Program-made: the position numbers and the translations under genes
Notes under the pieces: model-generated
What the model was told of the DNA's origin: nothing
Database searches by the model: none
The model's input: the letters and a program-made list of their open reading frames with translations, nothing else
In this document: in pieces, positions 1-6,291 of the stretch
Numbering within the stretch: position 1 is the first letter of the stretch
Layout of the letters: every line of letters starts with the position of its first letter
Assembly: GCA_017620875.1 (NCBI GenBank)
Contig: JAGAUH010000015.1
Span: 1-7,858, forward strand
Length of the DNA: 7,858 nt
Origin: Clostridia bacterium
GTDB lineage: Bacteria; Bacillota; Clostridia; Christensenellales; Borkfalkiaceae
Direction of reading: 5' to 3'

Positions 1-34
1 ATTTTTATGATAAAATATATGTATAAAAATACTT

Positions 35-64
35 TTGTTTTTGTAAAAACATACAAAATATTAC
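35..64 (+). promoter_or_regulatory. Possible promoter and inverted repeat upstream of the AraC-family gene
   Basis: TTGTTT (35-40) and TATTAC (59-64) could be -35 and -10 boxes with an 18-bp spacer, but in DNA this AT-rich such matches are common. A perfect inverted repeat, GTTTTT-gt-AAAAAC (37-50), overlaps the -35 candidate. TTTTGTAAA occurs at 39-47 and again at 73-81, giving direct repeats 34 bp apart, a layout AraC-type proteins can use for self-regulation. Another -10-like TATGAT lies at 6-11, whose -35 would fall outside the window. Confidence 0.3.
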
Positions 65-105
65 ACTTTAAATTTTGTAAATAAGTTAATAAAAAAGAGG
101 TAAAT

Positions 106-1008
106 ATGTTTCCCACCAAATTAGATAATAACGAAGAATATAATTTTTACCATTGGCAATTTTTTAAAAACCACTTAAACGTTACCACTGCTTTTATAGA
201 AAAAAATTATATAATAAAAATGCACGAACAAGAATTTTACGAAGTAAACGTTATTGTTAAAGGGAACGGCATGCACTATATTAAAGACAATAAAATTCCT
301 GCAAAAGTAGGCGACATTTTTATAATTCCTCCACACGTCCCTCACGGATACGTAGGCAGTAAAGGCTTCGACGTTTATCACCTACTTCTTAGCGACGATT
401 TTTTTAACAAGCATTACACCGATTTACAGCAATTGCCATCTTTTCACACTTTGTTTAATGCTGAGCCTCTAATGCGTTCTAGCGTAGACAACCCATTACA
501 CTTATCTTTAAACGAAAGTCAATTTAAATACGCAAACTCAATTTTAAACGAGATTTTAAAATTTCAAGATAATTTCAACCCTTATCACTGTTTAAATTGC
601 ACGTATTTGTCAATGTATTTAATAACCTATTTTTGCCAAGTATATTCTTTAAACTTTAACCAAAGCAAAAATCTTTCGCAAGACCATGCATTTATGAATA
701 CCATTTCTTACGTACACAAACACTACCACGAAAAAATAACGTTAAATACCTTAGTTAAAATGTCTAACATGTCTAGAAGTTCTTATATAAATAAATTTAA
801 ACAAATTTGTAAAATGCCACCTTTAACCTATCTTATTAAAATACGGTTAGATGCAGCCGAAAACTTGCTTTTAAACACGGAACTACCAATTATGGAAATT
901 GCTTTTAGAACAGGCTTTTACGATTGCGCGCACTTTACAAAAGTGTTTATTGCAGAAAAAGGTTTGTCACCTGTACAATATAAAAAAGCAAAAAGGAACA
1001 AAGCGTAA
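106..1008 (+). CDS. AraC-family transcriptional regulator with N-terminal cupin sensing domain
   Basis: This 300-residue cytoplasmic DNA-binding regulator has the usual AraC/XylS length. Residues 25-100 look like the AraC-type cupin ligand-binding domain: H40, E42 and E46, a G-N-G-M-H-Y turn at 53-58, and the characteristic PPHVPHGY at 75-82, as in sugar-responsive members of the family. Residues 195-297 hold the double helix-turn-helix. The first helix pair is near 211-235. The second (262-293) fits the family signature closely: IAFRTGF, then D and HFTKVF, then G-L-S-P and Y. The ATG follows AAGAGG (95-100) at 5 nt, which fixes the start. The gene converges on the large surface-protein gene and shares a terminator with it. 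Members commonly activate neighbouring carbohydrate-use genes, so control of that gene is possible but not shown. The ligand is unknown. Confidence 0.93.
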   Translation: MFPTKLDNNEEYNFYHWQFFKNHLNVTTAFIEKNYIIKMHEQEFYEVNVIVKGNGMHYIKDNKIPAKVGDIFIIPPHVPHGYVGSKGFDVYHLLLSDDFFNKHYTDLQQLPSFHTLFNAEPLMRSSVDNPLHLSLNESQFKYANSILNEILKFQDNFNPYHCLNCTYLSMYLITYFCQVYSLNFNQSKNLSQDHAFMNTISYVHKHYHEKITLNTLVKMSNMSRSSYINKFKQICKMPPLTYLIKIRLDAAENLLLNTELPIMEIAFRTGFYDCAHFTKVFIAEKGLSPVQYKKAKRNKA

Positions 1009-1013
1009 AAACA

Positions 1014-1042
1014 AATCGCCCACGAAAACTTCGTGGGCGATT
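1014..1042. terminator. Bidirectional hairpin terminator between convergent genes
   Basis: A perfect 13-bp stem (1014-1026 pairing with 1030-1042) closes an AAC loop and starts 5 bp after the regulator stop codon. On the minus strand it is followed by TGTTTTTA, a good U-tract, so it should stop transcription of the surface-protein gene arriving from the right. On the plus strand the following AATTTTGG is a weaker tract, but the stem is strong enough to act for the regulator too. Confidence 0.85.
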
Positions 1043-1166
1043 AATTTTGGATTAAACAAAATTAATTAATTTTATATAAATAAATTTACCTAAGTTTAAA
1101 AAGTCTTACCTTTCTATTATATCCATTTTTAACTCTAATTTTTATATTCCCTCTTTCTAAAAAAAA

Positions 1167-4100
1167 TTAATCTTTAAATCTTTTTTTTATAAACGTAAAA
1201 CCAACTACAACAATTATTAATGGTAATAGTAAAAGCATATTATTAGAGATATTTCCTCCACATCCAGACTTTTTATTATTAGTATTACTACTACTTTCGT
1301 TATTTGTTGTGGAACTACTTAAAGGTTTGCTCGAACTAGCAGACACGCTTGTACTACTAGAACTTAAATCTTGACTTGTTGAACTTATAGGCGAACTTGT
1401 ACTAGTTTCCTTACTACTTGAACTAGAAGAACTGCTACTAGAAGTTTGTATTTTAGTTGCTTGGAAAATAGCCGTATAAGTAGCATCACTCGTTACAGTA
1501 ACTACAGTTTTATCCCAATTGGTAAAGGTATAAGTATACTCAGAATCGCTATCTTTTGTAGGTGTACCTTTATACTCTGGAGTTTCACCATAATTATATT
1601 CTTCGGTGCTTTCTACTCCGTCTATAACCCAAGTTATAGTATATTTATTTAAGGTAGTGCTAAATTTTGCAGTATAAGTAGTATCACCGGTTACTGCAAC
1701 TATAGTTTTATCCCAACCGCTAAAGGTATAAGTATACTGAGCGTCTTTTGCCTTTGCAGGAGTTCCGTTATAACTAGGCACTTCTCCACTAGCATAATAT
1801 TCTAAAGTGCTTACGCCATCTACAACCCAAGTTATTGTATAATAGGTGTTTACGTTGTCTTTACCAATAATAGTTCCTACCAAGTTACTATTATAGTTTC
1901 CAATTTTGGCATTAGCAATTGTAGAACCGCCTGTTACAATGCCCGTATTAGAGCAATTTGCAACGCTACCTTGTAGCCATAATTCTCCAATAATACCTGC
2001 TACGTTAACGTTTCCCGTAATATTTCCGCTATTAGAACAGTTATCTAATTTTACACTTGCCCAACCGCCACCTAAAATGCCGGCTACGAAATCGCTATTA
2101 GAAGAAACGTTGCCTTGGTTAGAACAGTTTGTAATAGTTACAACGGCTTCGTTATTAGCGTTACCAACAAGTCCGCCAACTTGTTGACCACTACCAGTAA
2201 CGTTGGCTTTATTTATAACGTTTGTAATTTTTGCTCCGTTAAACACCCTACTTACTAAAGCGCCAACGTACTCCGAAGACACGTTTACAGTTCCGTCTAA
2301 AATTAAATTACTAATACTACCAGACAAACCACCAAATAATCCGTAAGCAAATTTATCAGTATTTACGTTTAACTTTATAGTATGATTATCACCATCGAAA
2401 TTAGCGCCGAATAAATACCAAACGGTCCACTTGTTATCCGAATATTCTACGTCAGAACAAATAGATTGGAAGTTGCCGGCAGTTAAATCTAGGTTAATAG
2501 TCAATTTATAATATTGAGAACTAGTACCATGGTTTTGACCATACGTTATTTTAGATAATGCAGCAAAATCTTTTGCAGACTCAATTAACCAAGGACTTGT
2601 TTTTGTTCCTTGTCCATTAAACTTATAACTAGAAACGTTTGGATAAGTCCCGTCCCATACGCTAGTATCGGTAAATTTAGCGGTATAAGTAGCATCCGCA
2701 GTTGCGGTAACTATAGTTTTATCCCAACCAATAAACTCATAACCATATTTATACGGTACTCCATTATACTCTGGCATAGTACCTTTTTTAACTACTACCG
2801 TAGTAGTTTTTCCATCTACTACCCAAGTAATATTGCAAATTTCGTCGTTACTAACAAATATCGCGTAATAAGTTACGTCTCCCGATAGTTTAGATAAGTT
2901 GCTTTGATCTACCGGCGTACCATCTAAAGTAGTTGCCCAACCCATAAAGGTATATCCTGATTTAACAGGTGTTTCTCCGTTATATTCAGGAACAGAGCCC
3001 CACGAAACGTTTTCGTCCGTTTCTATAACGCTTCCGTCGTGATTTTTCCAAGTAACCGTACACGGATCTGCTTTCCAGTCAGAAAAATCGTAAACAAACT
3101 CGTTTTCTACACCGTAGAACATACCGTTAACGGCATTGAAATAATTAAACTTTATAGTTTGATTTTTTTCGTTAACTTTACAAACTAATAAAATTGGATC
3201 GCCCCAGTTAACTGCAATTGAATCGTATGAACCGTGATATTTGATACCTTGAGCATCCGCAAGCATACTCATAACTTTGTTTCCGTAATCTCCGATATCA
3301 GTTCTAGTTACGATAGAATCACTTTCTATATGTCCACTTGCATTTATAAATACGTTAGCGCTCTTTGATAAAAGCATTTCCCAAGTTTGCTCGCCGTTAA
3401 CACTAGTAACTCCATTTCTCCAATAATCTTCTGGGTTATTTGTCGTTGTAGAATTACCAAATTGTCCGTCTGCAAAAACAAGTGAGTGTGTATTATATAA
3501 TACTCTGTGATTTGCGTATTCTGGTTTAGAAATAAACTCTAAAGCCCACTCTATAACCTCGGGCGAAGGGCCAAATTCAAAGGCTAAAACTAAATATTTT
3601 ACAACTGCGCCGTTGTTAGTAGTTGCAGTATATTCGTAAATAACGTTAAGCATATCGTTTTCTTGGGTAGATGCCGTATCAGTGTGATATCTACCAACGA
3701 CCGTTGCCCTAACGTCATTAGATAACGTTGTCGAATTATAACCAAAATGCTCGTTAAATACGCTTGCTTTTTTAGATGGTAATTCCCCTAAAGAATTTAA
3801 GTCGTAGTCGTGATTTCCTACTATTGCCGACCATAAAATTCCGTTATCAGACAACTTTTTATAGGCTTCTGCCATTTTATCCCATTGGTCAGCAACGTTA
3901 AGTTCGTGTGGGATTGAGCCTGTATTCGCCACGTCAGGGATACCGTCGACAATGTCGCCAAGTCCCATAACGAATTGTAAATTCATAGCGTATGCGTTAT
4001 CTACAATCCAATCGAACATTTGTAGCGCGTATGGATAATAAGAACGTACTGTACATTGTGTATCAGGCACGTAAATAAGAGTATATTCGTCGTTGTTTGT

Positions 4101-5615
4101 CTTAAACCAATCCGGTGTTTCAGGAACGTAATAATCGCCAACCGTACATAAATGCGCGTCGTTATGATTATTAGAATAGTCTTTTACGTCGTGTTTATAG
4201 TTTATATTGTAAATTAAAGAAGACTGATTGCTATCAAGTACCCAGTTAGCAAGTAACGAACTATAATTACTATTAGTAATATTGGTTTTGTCTGACGTGT
4301 TATAAATATTTTTAATGTCGTTTGCACTTAACTCATTAGAATAAATAGACAAATCGTAAATTTTTCCAGGGAAATCAAGTTCCGCCGCGTTACTATGACC
4401 AGACGTATTTAAATCTTTACCAATTCCAATAGGATATCTTGGCACAACGTCCTTTTTTAAGTTTTCGTTATATGCAGAAGTAGACGCTAAAACTCCGTTT
4501 AAATAAAGTTCAAATATTCCAGAAGTACTCTTTCTAACAACTGCTATATGAATATCTTTTCCGGTTCTAATATCTAAACTACCCGTATATCCGCTAACAG
4601 GAGTTTCAAATTCTACGTCAACCATATCGGTGCCGTAAAATCCCGGATCCCAAATCATACGTACAAAACCTCTATTACTAATAATCATAGAGACTGCATC
4701 ATAAGAATAACCTGCGTTTTTAGCACCGAATATTTGACCAAGGTTGTTTGCATCTTTTGCATACGCCCTACTTGTTCCAACAGGAATATTTACGGTAGTT
4801 GCAAAAGTGTTTGGCGTTTTTTGAAGTGGAGCGTTAGATCTATAATAAGTTTTAGTTGCTACCGATAAATCTTGAGTAAGCATTGCTCCGCTATCATCCG
4901 AAGTAATTACTCTTTTTCTTTCAAAGAACGCTTTTTCTACTTGGGTTTTAGAATATATCGAAGAAGATATTCCTACGTAGTTTAAATAACCCATTAAGAA
5001 AGACGTACCAGTTGAAGGATAAGTAACTCCATCTCTTGCATCTCTACCAATAAAGTGTTTACCCGTTGGGGTTGGAATTTCCGTTCCTGCACCCTTTGCC
5101 TCGTTTACTAAGTCGTCTCCATAAGTATCAACGAGTTGTCCGTCAACGTAGCAATAAATTAAGCCGTTTGGGTTAACGGAAGTATTTTCGGTATCTCTTA
5201 CAAACATTACGTGAACCCAAGCCCACGAAACTAAGTTGTAGTTTGTAGTCCAATAAATTTCACCATTATTCCACCAAAGTTGTGGTTGACGGGAAGCAGA
5301 GAACCCAACGTTAAACGCTTTATCTCCGTCTTCGGCTAACCAACAAGCCCCAATAGCAACACCGCAATTACCTAAACCGTTTTTGGAGCCTTTAAGTCTA
5401 ACCATCGTCTCCATACTCTTTGGTGAAGTAGTAAATGCATTTGCTAATTGAAAAGTGTTTTTGCCATCTGACATATCAGTTCCGTTGTAAACTCTTACTT
5501 CGTTTTCAAGCGCGCCTGCCGATACCTTTTTAGGTAACGAACCAACAAAAAGCACCGAACAAACAAGTAAAATCACTGATAAAATCGCAATTAAAGATAT
5601 CCTTTTTGTTTTCAT
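1167..5615 (-). CDS. Large exported LamG / metallophosphoesterase / InlB-repeat / GLUG surface protein
   Basis: A 1482-residue modular cell-surface protein. Residues 1-33 form a signal peptide (MKTKR, hydrophobic core, probable cut after VSA). Two LamG/concanavalin-like domains (about 35-235 and 255-440) should bind glycan. Residues 512-845 are a calcineurin-like metallophosphoesterase: PDTQ (517-520), GDIVD (553-557), GNHD (600-603), H710 and GHIE (761-764). InlB B-type (Listeria-Bacteroides) repeats lie at 851-920, 926-981, 1258-1318 and 1324-1384. Residues 995-1250 form a GLUG-type beta-helix with NCSN-G-V/I-G-G/I-G rungs. A Ser-rich stalk (1391-1446) leads to GCGG (1451-1454), a membrane segment (1460-1476) and a KKRFKD tail. 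The role is probably phosphoester hydrolysis on a surface or glycan-bound substrate; the substrate is unknown. AAAAAGGAGA (5621-5630) sits 5 nt upstream of the ATG and fixes the start. It is monocistronic, convergent with the AraC-family gene. The final GHxH motif is altered, so activity is probable rather than certain. Confidence 0.93.
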   Translation of the reverse strand: MKTKRISLIAILSVILLVCSVLFVGSLPKKVSAGALENEVRVYNGTDMSDGKNTFQLANAFTTSPKSMETMVRLKGSKNGLGNCGVAIGACWLAEDGDKAFNVGFSASRQPQLWWNNGEIYWTTNYNLVSWAWVHVMFVRDTENTSVNPNGLIYCYVDGQLVDTYGDDLVNEAKGAGTEIPTPTGKHFIGRDARDGVTYPSTGTSFLMGYLNYVGISSSIYSKTQVEKAFFERKRVITSDDSGAMLTQDLSVATKTYYRSNAPLQKTPNTFATTVNIPVGTSRAYAKDANNLGQIFGAKNAGYSYDAVSMIISNRGFVRMIWDPGFYGTDMVDVEFETPVSGYTGSLDIRTGKDIHIAVVRKSTSGIFELYLNGVLASTSAYNENLKKDVVPRYPIGIGKDLNTSGHSNAAELDFPGKIYDLSIYSNELSANDIKNIYNTSDKTNITNSNYSSLLANWVLDSNQSSLIYNINYKHDVKDYSNNHNDAHLCTVGDYYVPETPDWFKTNNDEYTLIYVPDTQCTVRSYYPYALQMFDWIVDNAYAMNLQFVMGLGDIVDGIPDVANTGSIPHELNVADQWDKMAEAYKKLSDNGILWSAIVGNHDYDLNSLGELPSKKASVFNEHFGYNSTTLSNDVRATVVGRYHTDTASTQENDMLNVIYEYTATTNNGAVVKYLVLAFEFGPSPEVIEWALEFISKPEYANHRVLYNTHSLVFADGQFGNSTTTNNPEDYWRNGVTSVNGEQTWEMLLSKSANVFINASGHIESDSIVTRTDIGDYGNKVMSMLADAQGIKYHGSYDSIAVNWGDPILLVCKVNEKNQTIKFNYFNAVNGMFYGVENEFVYDFSDWKADPCTVTWKNHDGSVIETDENVSWGSVPEYNGETPVKSGYTFMGWATTLDGTPVDQSNLSKLSGDVTYYAIFVSNDEICNITWVVDGKTTTVVVKKGTMPEYNGVPYKYGYEFIGWDKTIVTATADATYTAKFTDTSVWDGTYPNVSSYKFNGQGTKTSPWLIESAKDFAALSKITYGQNHGTSSQYYKLTINLDLTAGNFQSICSDVEYSDNKWTVWYLFGANFDGDNHTIKLNVNTDKFAYGLFGGLSGSISNLILDGTVNVSSEYVGALVSRVFNGAKITNVINKANVTGSGQQVGGLVGNANNEAVVTITNCSNQGNVSSNSDFVAGILGGGWASVKLDNCSNSGNITGNVNVAGIIGELWLQGSVANCSNTGIVTGGSTIANAKIGNYNSNLVGTIIGKDNVNTYYTITWVVDGVSTLEYYASGEVPSYNGTPAKAKDAQYTYTFSGWDKTIVAVTGDTTYTAKFSTTLNKYTITWVIDGVESTEEYNYGETPEYKGTPTKDSDSEYTYTFTNWDKTVVTVTSDATYTAIFQATKIQTSSSSSSSSSSKETSTSSPISSTSQDLSSSSTSVSASSSKPLSSSTTNNESSSNTNNKKSGCGGNISNNMLLLLPLIIVVVGFTFIKKRFKD
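1170..1265 (-). other. C-terminal GCGG membrane-anchor / sorting-type signal of the surface protein
   Basis: This encodes residues 1451-1482: GCGG with Cys1452, a short polar spacer, a hydrophobic run from about 1460 to 1476 (NMLLLLPLIIVVVGFTFI), then KKRF and D at the end. The three-part layout of short motif, membrane helix and basic tail is that of LPXTG, PEP-CTERM, GlyGly-CTERM or Synerg-CTERM sorting signals. There is no LPXTG, so a standard class A sortase is not implied. The Ser-rich stalk just before it is what a wall-spanning surface protein would carry. That Cys1452 is processed or lipidated is inference. Confidence 0.65.
1464..1844 (-). repeat. Tandem pair of InlB B-type repeats (third and fourth)
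   Basis: These encode residues 1324-1384 (1464-1646) and 1258-1318 (1662-1844). Both copies read YTITWV-[VI]-DGV, a charged turn, GTP, then YTYTF, WDKT-[IV]-V and TYTA-F. They have equal length (61 residues) and stay similar at the DNA level, which points to a recent tandem duplication compared with the two repeats nearer the enzyme domain. They probably act as a rigid spacer between the beta-helix and the Ser-rich stalk. Confidence 0.8.
1866..2633 (-). other. GLUG-type beta-helix domain of the surface protein
   Basis: This covers residues 995-1250. It opens with the FNGQGTKTSPWLIESAKDFA pattern that commonly starts GLUG-containing regions, continues with a DLD, FDG and G-LFGGL-S-G segment, then at least three rungs of the form I-T-NCSN-G-V-S/T-G, each followed by GG-L/I-V/L-G. 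Such regions are known in bacterial adhesins and IgA peptidases. An adhesive or spacer role is inferred; no catalytic residues are apparent here. Confidence 0.7.
2673..3065 (-). repeat. First and second InlB B-type repeats
   Basis: Residues 851-920 (2856-3065) and 926-981 (2673-2840). Each has the family pattern: [VI]-T-W, a strand, P-EYNG, a Y-x-F-[MI]-GW turn, then a YYAIF or YTAKF strand. The first copy is longer because of a TLDGTPVDQ insertion, and the two are more diverged from each other than the stalk-side pair. They join the phosphoesterase domain to the beta-helix. Confidence 0.75.
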
Positions 5616-5661
5616 AGAACTCTCCTTTTTGATAAATTTTATATATAATAACTATAATATA

Positions 5662-5677
5662 AACCAATTAATTGGTT
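5662..5677. promoter_or_regulatory. Perfect 16-bp palindrome, candidate operator
   Basis: AACCAATTAATTGGTT is identical to its own reverse complement. It lies 16 bp downstream of the -10 box of the surface-protein promoter, roughly +9 to +24 of the transcript, and upstream of the ribosome binding site. A dimeric repressor there would block early elongation. The symmetric form suits TetR, MarR, LacI or GntR types better than the AraC-family protein in this window, whose family usually binds direct repeats. Confidence 0.5.
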
Positions 5678-5692
5678 AATAGAATATCAAGT

Positions 5693-5721
5693 ATTATATA
5701 ACAAATTAAATTGATAGTCAA
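5693..5721 (-). promoter_or_regulatory. Sigma-A promoter of the surface-protein gene
   Basis: On the minus strand TTGACT (5716-5721) and TATAAT (5693-5698) are separated by exactly 17 bp, almost the vegetative sigma consensus. Transcription would begin near 5686 and give a leader of about 70 nt that contains the palindrome at 5662-5677 and the AAAAAGGAGA ribosome binding site at 5621-5630. This suggests strong basal expression subject to repression. Confidence 0.8.
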
Positions 5722-5846
5722 TGTAAATTTTTACGAGTTTGTTTGTAAAATAGTTTTAAAATTTTATCCATTAGTCAATCCAACTACTACAAACTTCAAC
5801 TTTTAATCACTTTTAAATCAAGAATATTAACAAACATAATTATTAT
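5722..5846 (-). other. AT-rich gap, possible further transposase debris
   Basis: There is no intact gene here. On the minus strand one frame over about 5755-5799 reads KFVVVGLTNG, a stop, then NFK, which recalls the first catalytic strand (V-V-D-G-T) of DDE transposases. The frame differs from that of the helix-turn-helix fragment next to it, so frameshifts would be needed. This is weak evidence; otherwise I see only AT-rich sequence upstream of the surface-protein promoter. Confidence 0.25.
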
Positions 5847-6050
5847 TTAATTGAAATATATCTCTAAAAATTTTTCAAATTTACTATGTAATCTATGCAA
5901 CTTTCTTATAGAATAACTTGTAATTTCTGCTAACCTTTTATATGTATATCCTTAACAATATACACCCCAATAAATAATCAAAAAATCTAATGGTGCAAAT
6001 AGAATTATATTAATAAACTTATATAATAAATCGTAAAATTCTTTATCCAT
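5847..6050 (-). pseudogene. Decayed transposase-like N-terminal fragment with an in-frame stop
   Basis: From an ATG at 6048-6050 the minus strand encodes 32 residues (MDKEFYDLL, then a hydrophobic run ending IIYWGVYC), a TAA at 5952-5954, then 34 more residues in the same frame ending at a TAA at 5847-5849. The second part, TYKRLAEITSYSIRKLHRL plus a short tail, looks like the helix-turn-helix found near the N-terminus of several IS transposases: a request to bind, a Y-S-I-R recognition helix, then basic residues. Changing one base of the internal stop (TAA to AAA) would restore a continuous frame. The fragment abuts the higher-GC segment at about 6060. I cannot name the IS family, and a degraded unrelated HTH protein remains possible. 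Confidence 0.45.
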
Positions 6051-6203
6051 TTCTGGCTTTTCTTTACCGAGGAGAAAGACGAAGCCGAACTGATAGGCGT
6101 GATAACCGCGTTCTCGCAGGACACAAGCCTACCGTGGGCAACCTTTAGAAAATACTACAACCAAGCGCACCTGCGAATGCTGACCGAATTTAAGGAAGAA
6201 TAA
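6030..6203 (+). pseudogene. 3' tail of an unrecognised, higher-GC gene, truncated at its 5' side
   Basis: The frame ending with TAA at 6201-6203 reads TEEKDEAELIGVITAFSQDT, then LPWATFRKYYNQ and AHLRMLTEFKEE. It looks like a genuine alpha-helical, charged protein C-terminus and is followed at once by a terminator. From 6063 it is 48% G+C and uses CTG, GCG, CCG and CTA codons, unlike the AT-rich sequence on its left, where the frame runs only to a stop at 6027-6029 with no start codon. The junction at about 6060-6066 therefore marks a deletion or insertion that removed the rest of the gene. I do not recognise the family. Its composition and its position next to a tRNA scar suggest a remnant of another replicon, or of the original chromosome beside the tRNA. 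Confidence 0.6.
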
Positions 6204-6219
6204 AGACGCGCTACAATGC

Positions 6220-6249
6220 AAAAACGACCGAGAAATCGGTCGTTTTTTT
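6220..6249. terminator. GAAA-tetraloop terminator after the truncated gene
   Basis: A stem of 11-12 bp (6220-6231 with 6236-6247) is capped by a GAAA tetraloop (6232-6235), and its 3' side runs into seven T residues (6243-6249). It lies 17 bp after the truncated gene's stop codon, the normal position for an intrinsic terminator. On the minus strand the stem also follows directly on the tRNA 3' end and has a TTTT tract, so it may have served both. Confidence 0.88.
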
Positions 6250-6250
6250 G

Positions 6251-6291
6251 TATGCCCAGCGAGAATCGAACTCACAACAGCGCCTTAGGAG
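6251..6291 (-). tRNA. 3' half of tRNA-Arg(CCT) only: integration-site scar
   Basis: On the minus strand this encodes the anticodon loop CTCCTAA (6285-6291, anticodon CCT, U33 and A37 as expected), the 3' anticodon strand GGCGC (6280-6284), a 4-nt variable region TGTT, a T-arm GTGAG-TTCGATT-CTCGC (6259-6275) that pairs fully with one G-T wobble, the 3' acceptor strand TGGGCAT (6252-6258) and an A discriminator (6251). CCA is not encoded. Just 5' of the loop the sequence is TCAAG instead of the GCGCC needed to pair, and no D-arm or 5' acceptor strand follows. Loss of the match precisely at the anticodon loop is typical of tyrosine-integrase attachment sites in tRNA genes. It is not a functional tRNA. 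Confidence 0.82.

Noticed and set aside
175..381. Minus-strand 68-codon frame opposite the AraC-family gene
   Set aside because: It is an antisense shadow of a well-supported gene with no start signal.
1058..1073. Perfect palindrome AAAATTAATTAATTTT in the convergent gap
   Set aside because: It is made only of A and T in a very AT-rich stretch, so it is expected by chance, and it lies away from any promoter; the neighbouring GC-rich hairpin explains termination.
1446..2888. Several plus-strand frames of 68-93 codons opposite the surface-protein gene
   Set aside because: They are antisense shadows of the repeats and beta-helix. None has a ribosome binding site, and their residues mirror the repeated sense codons.
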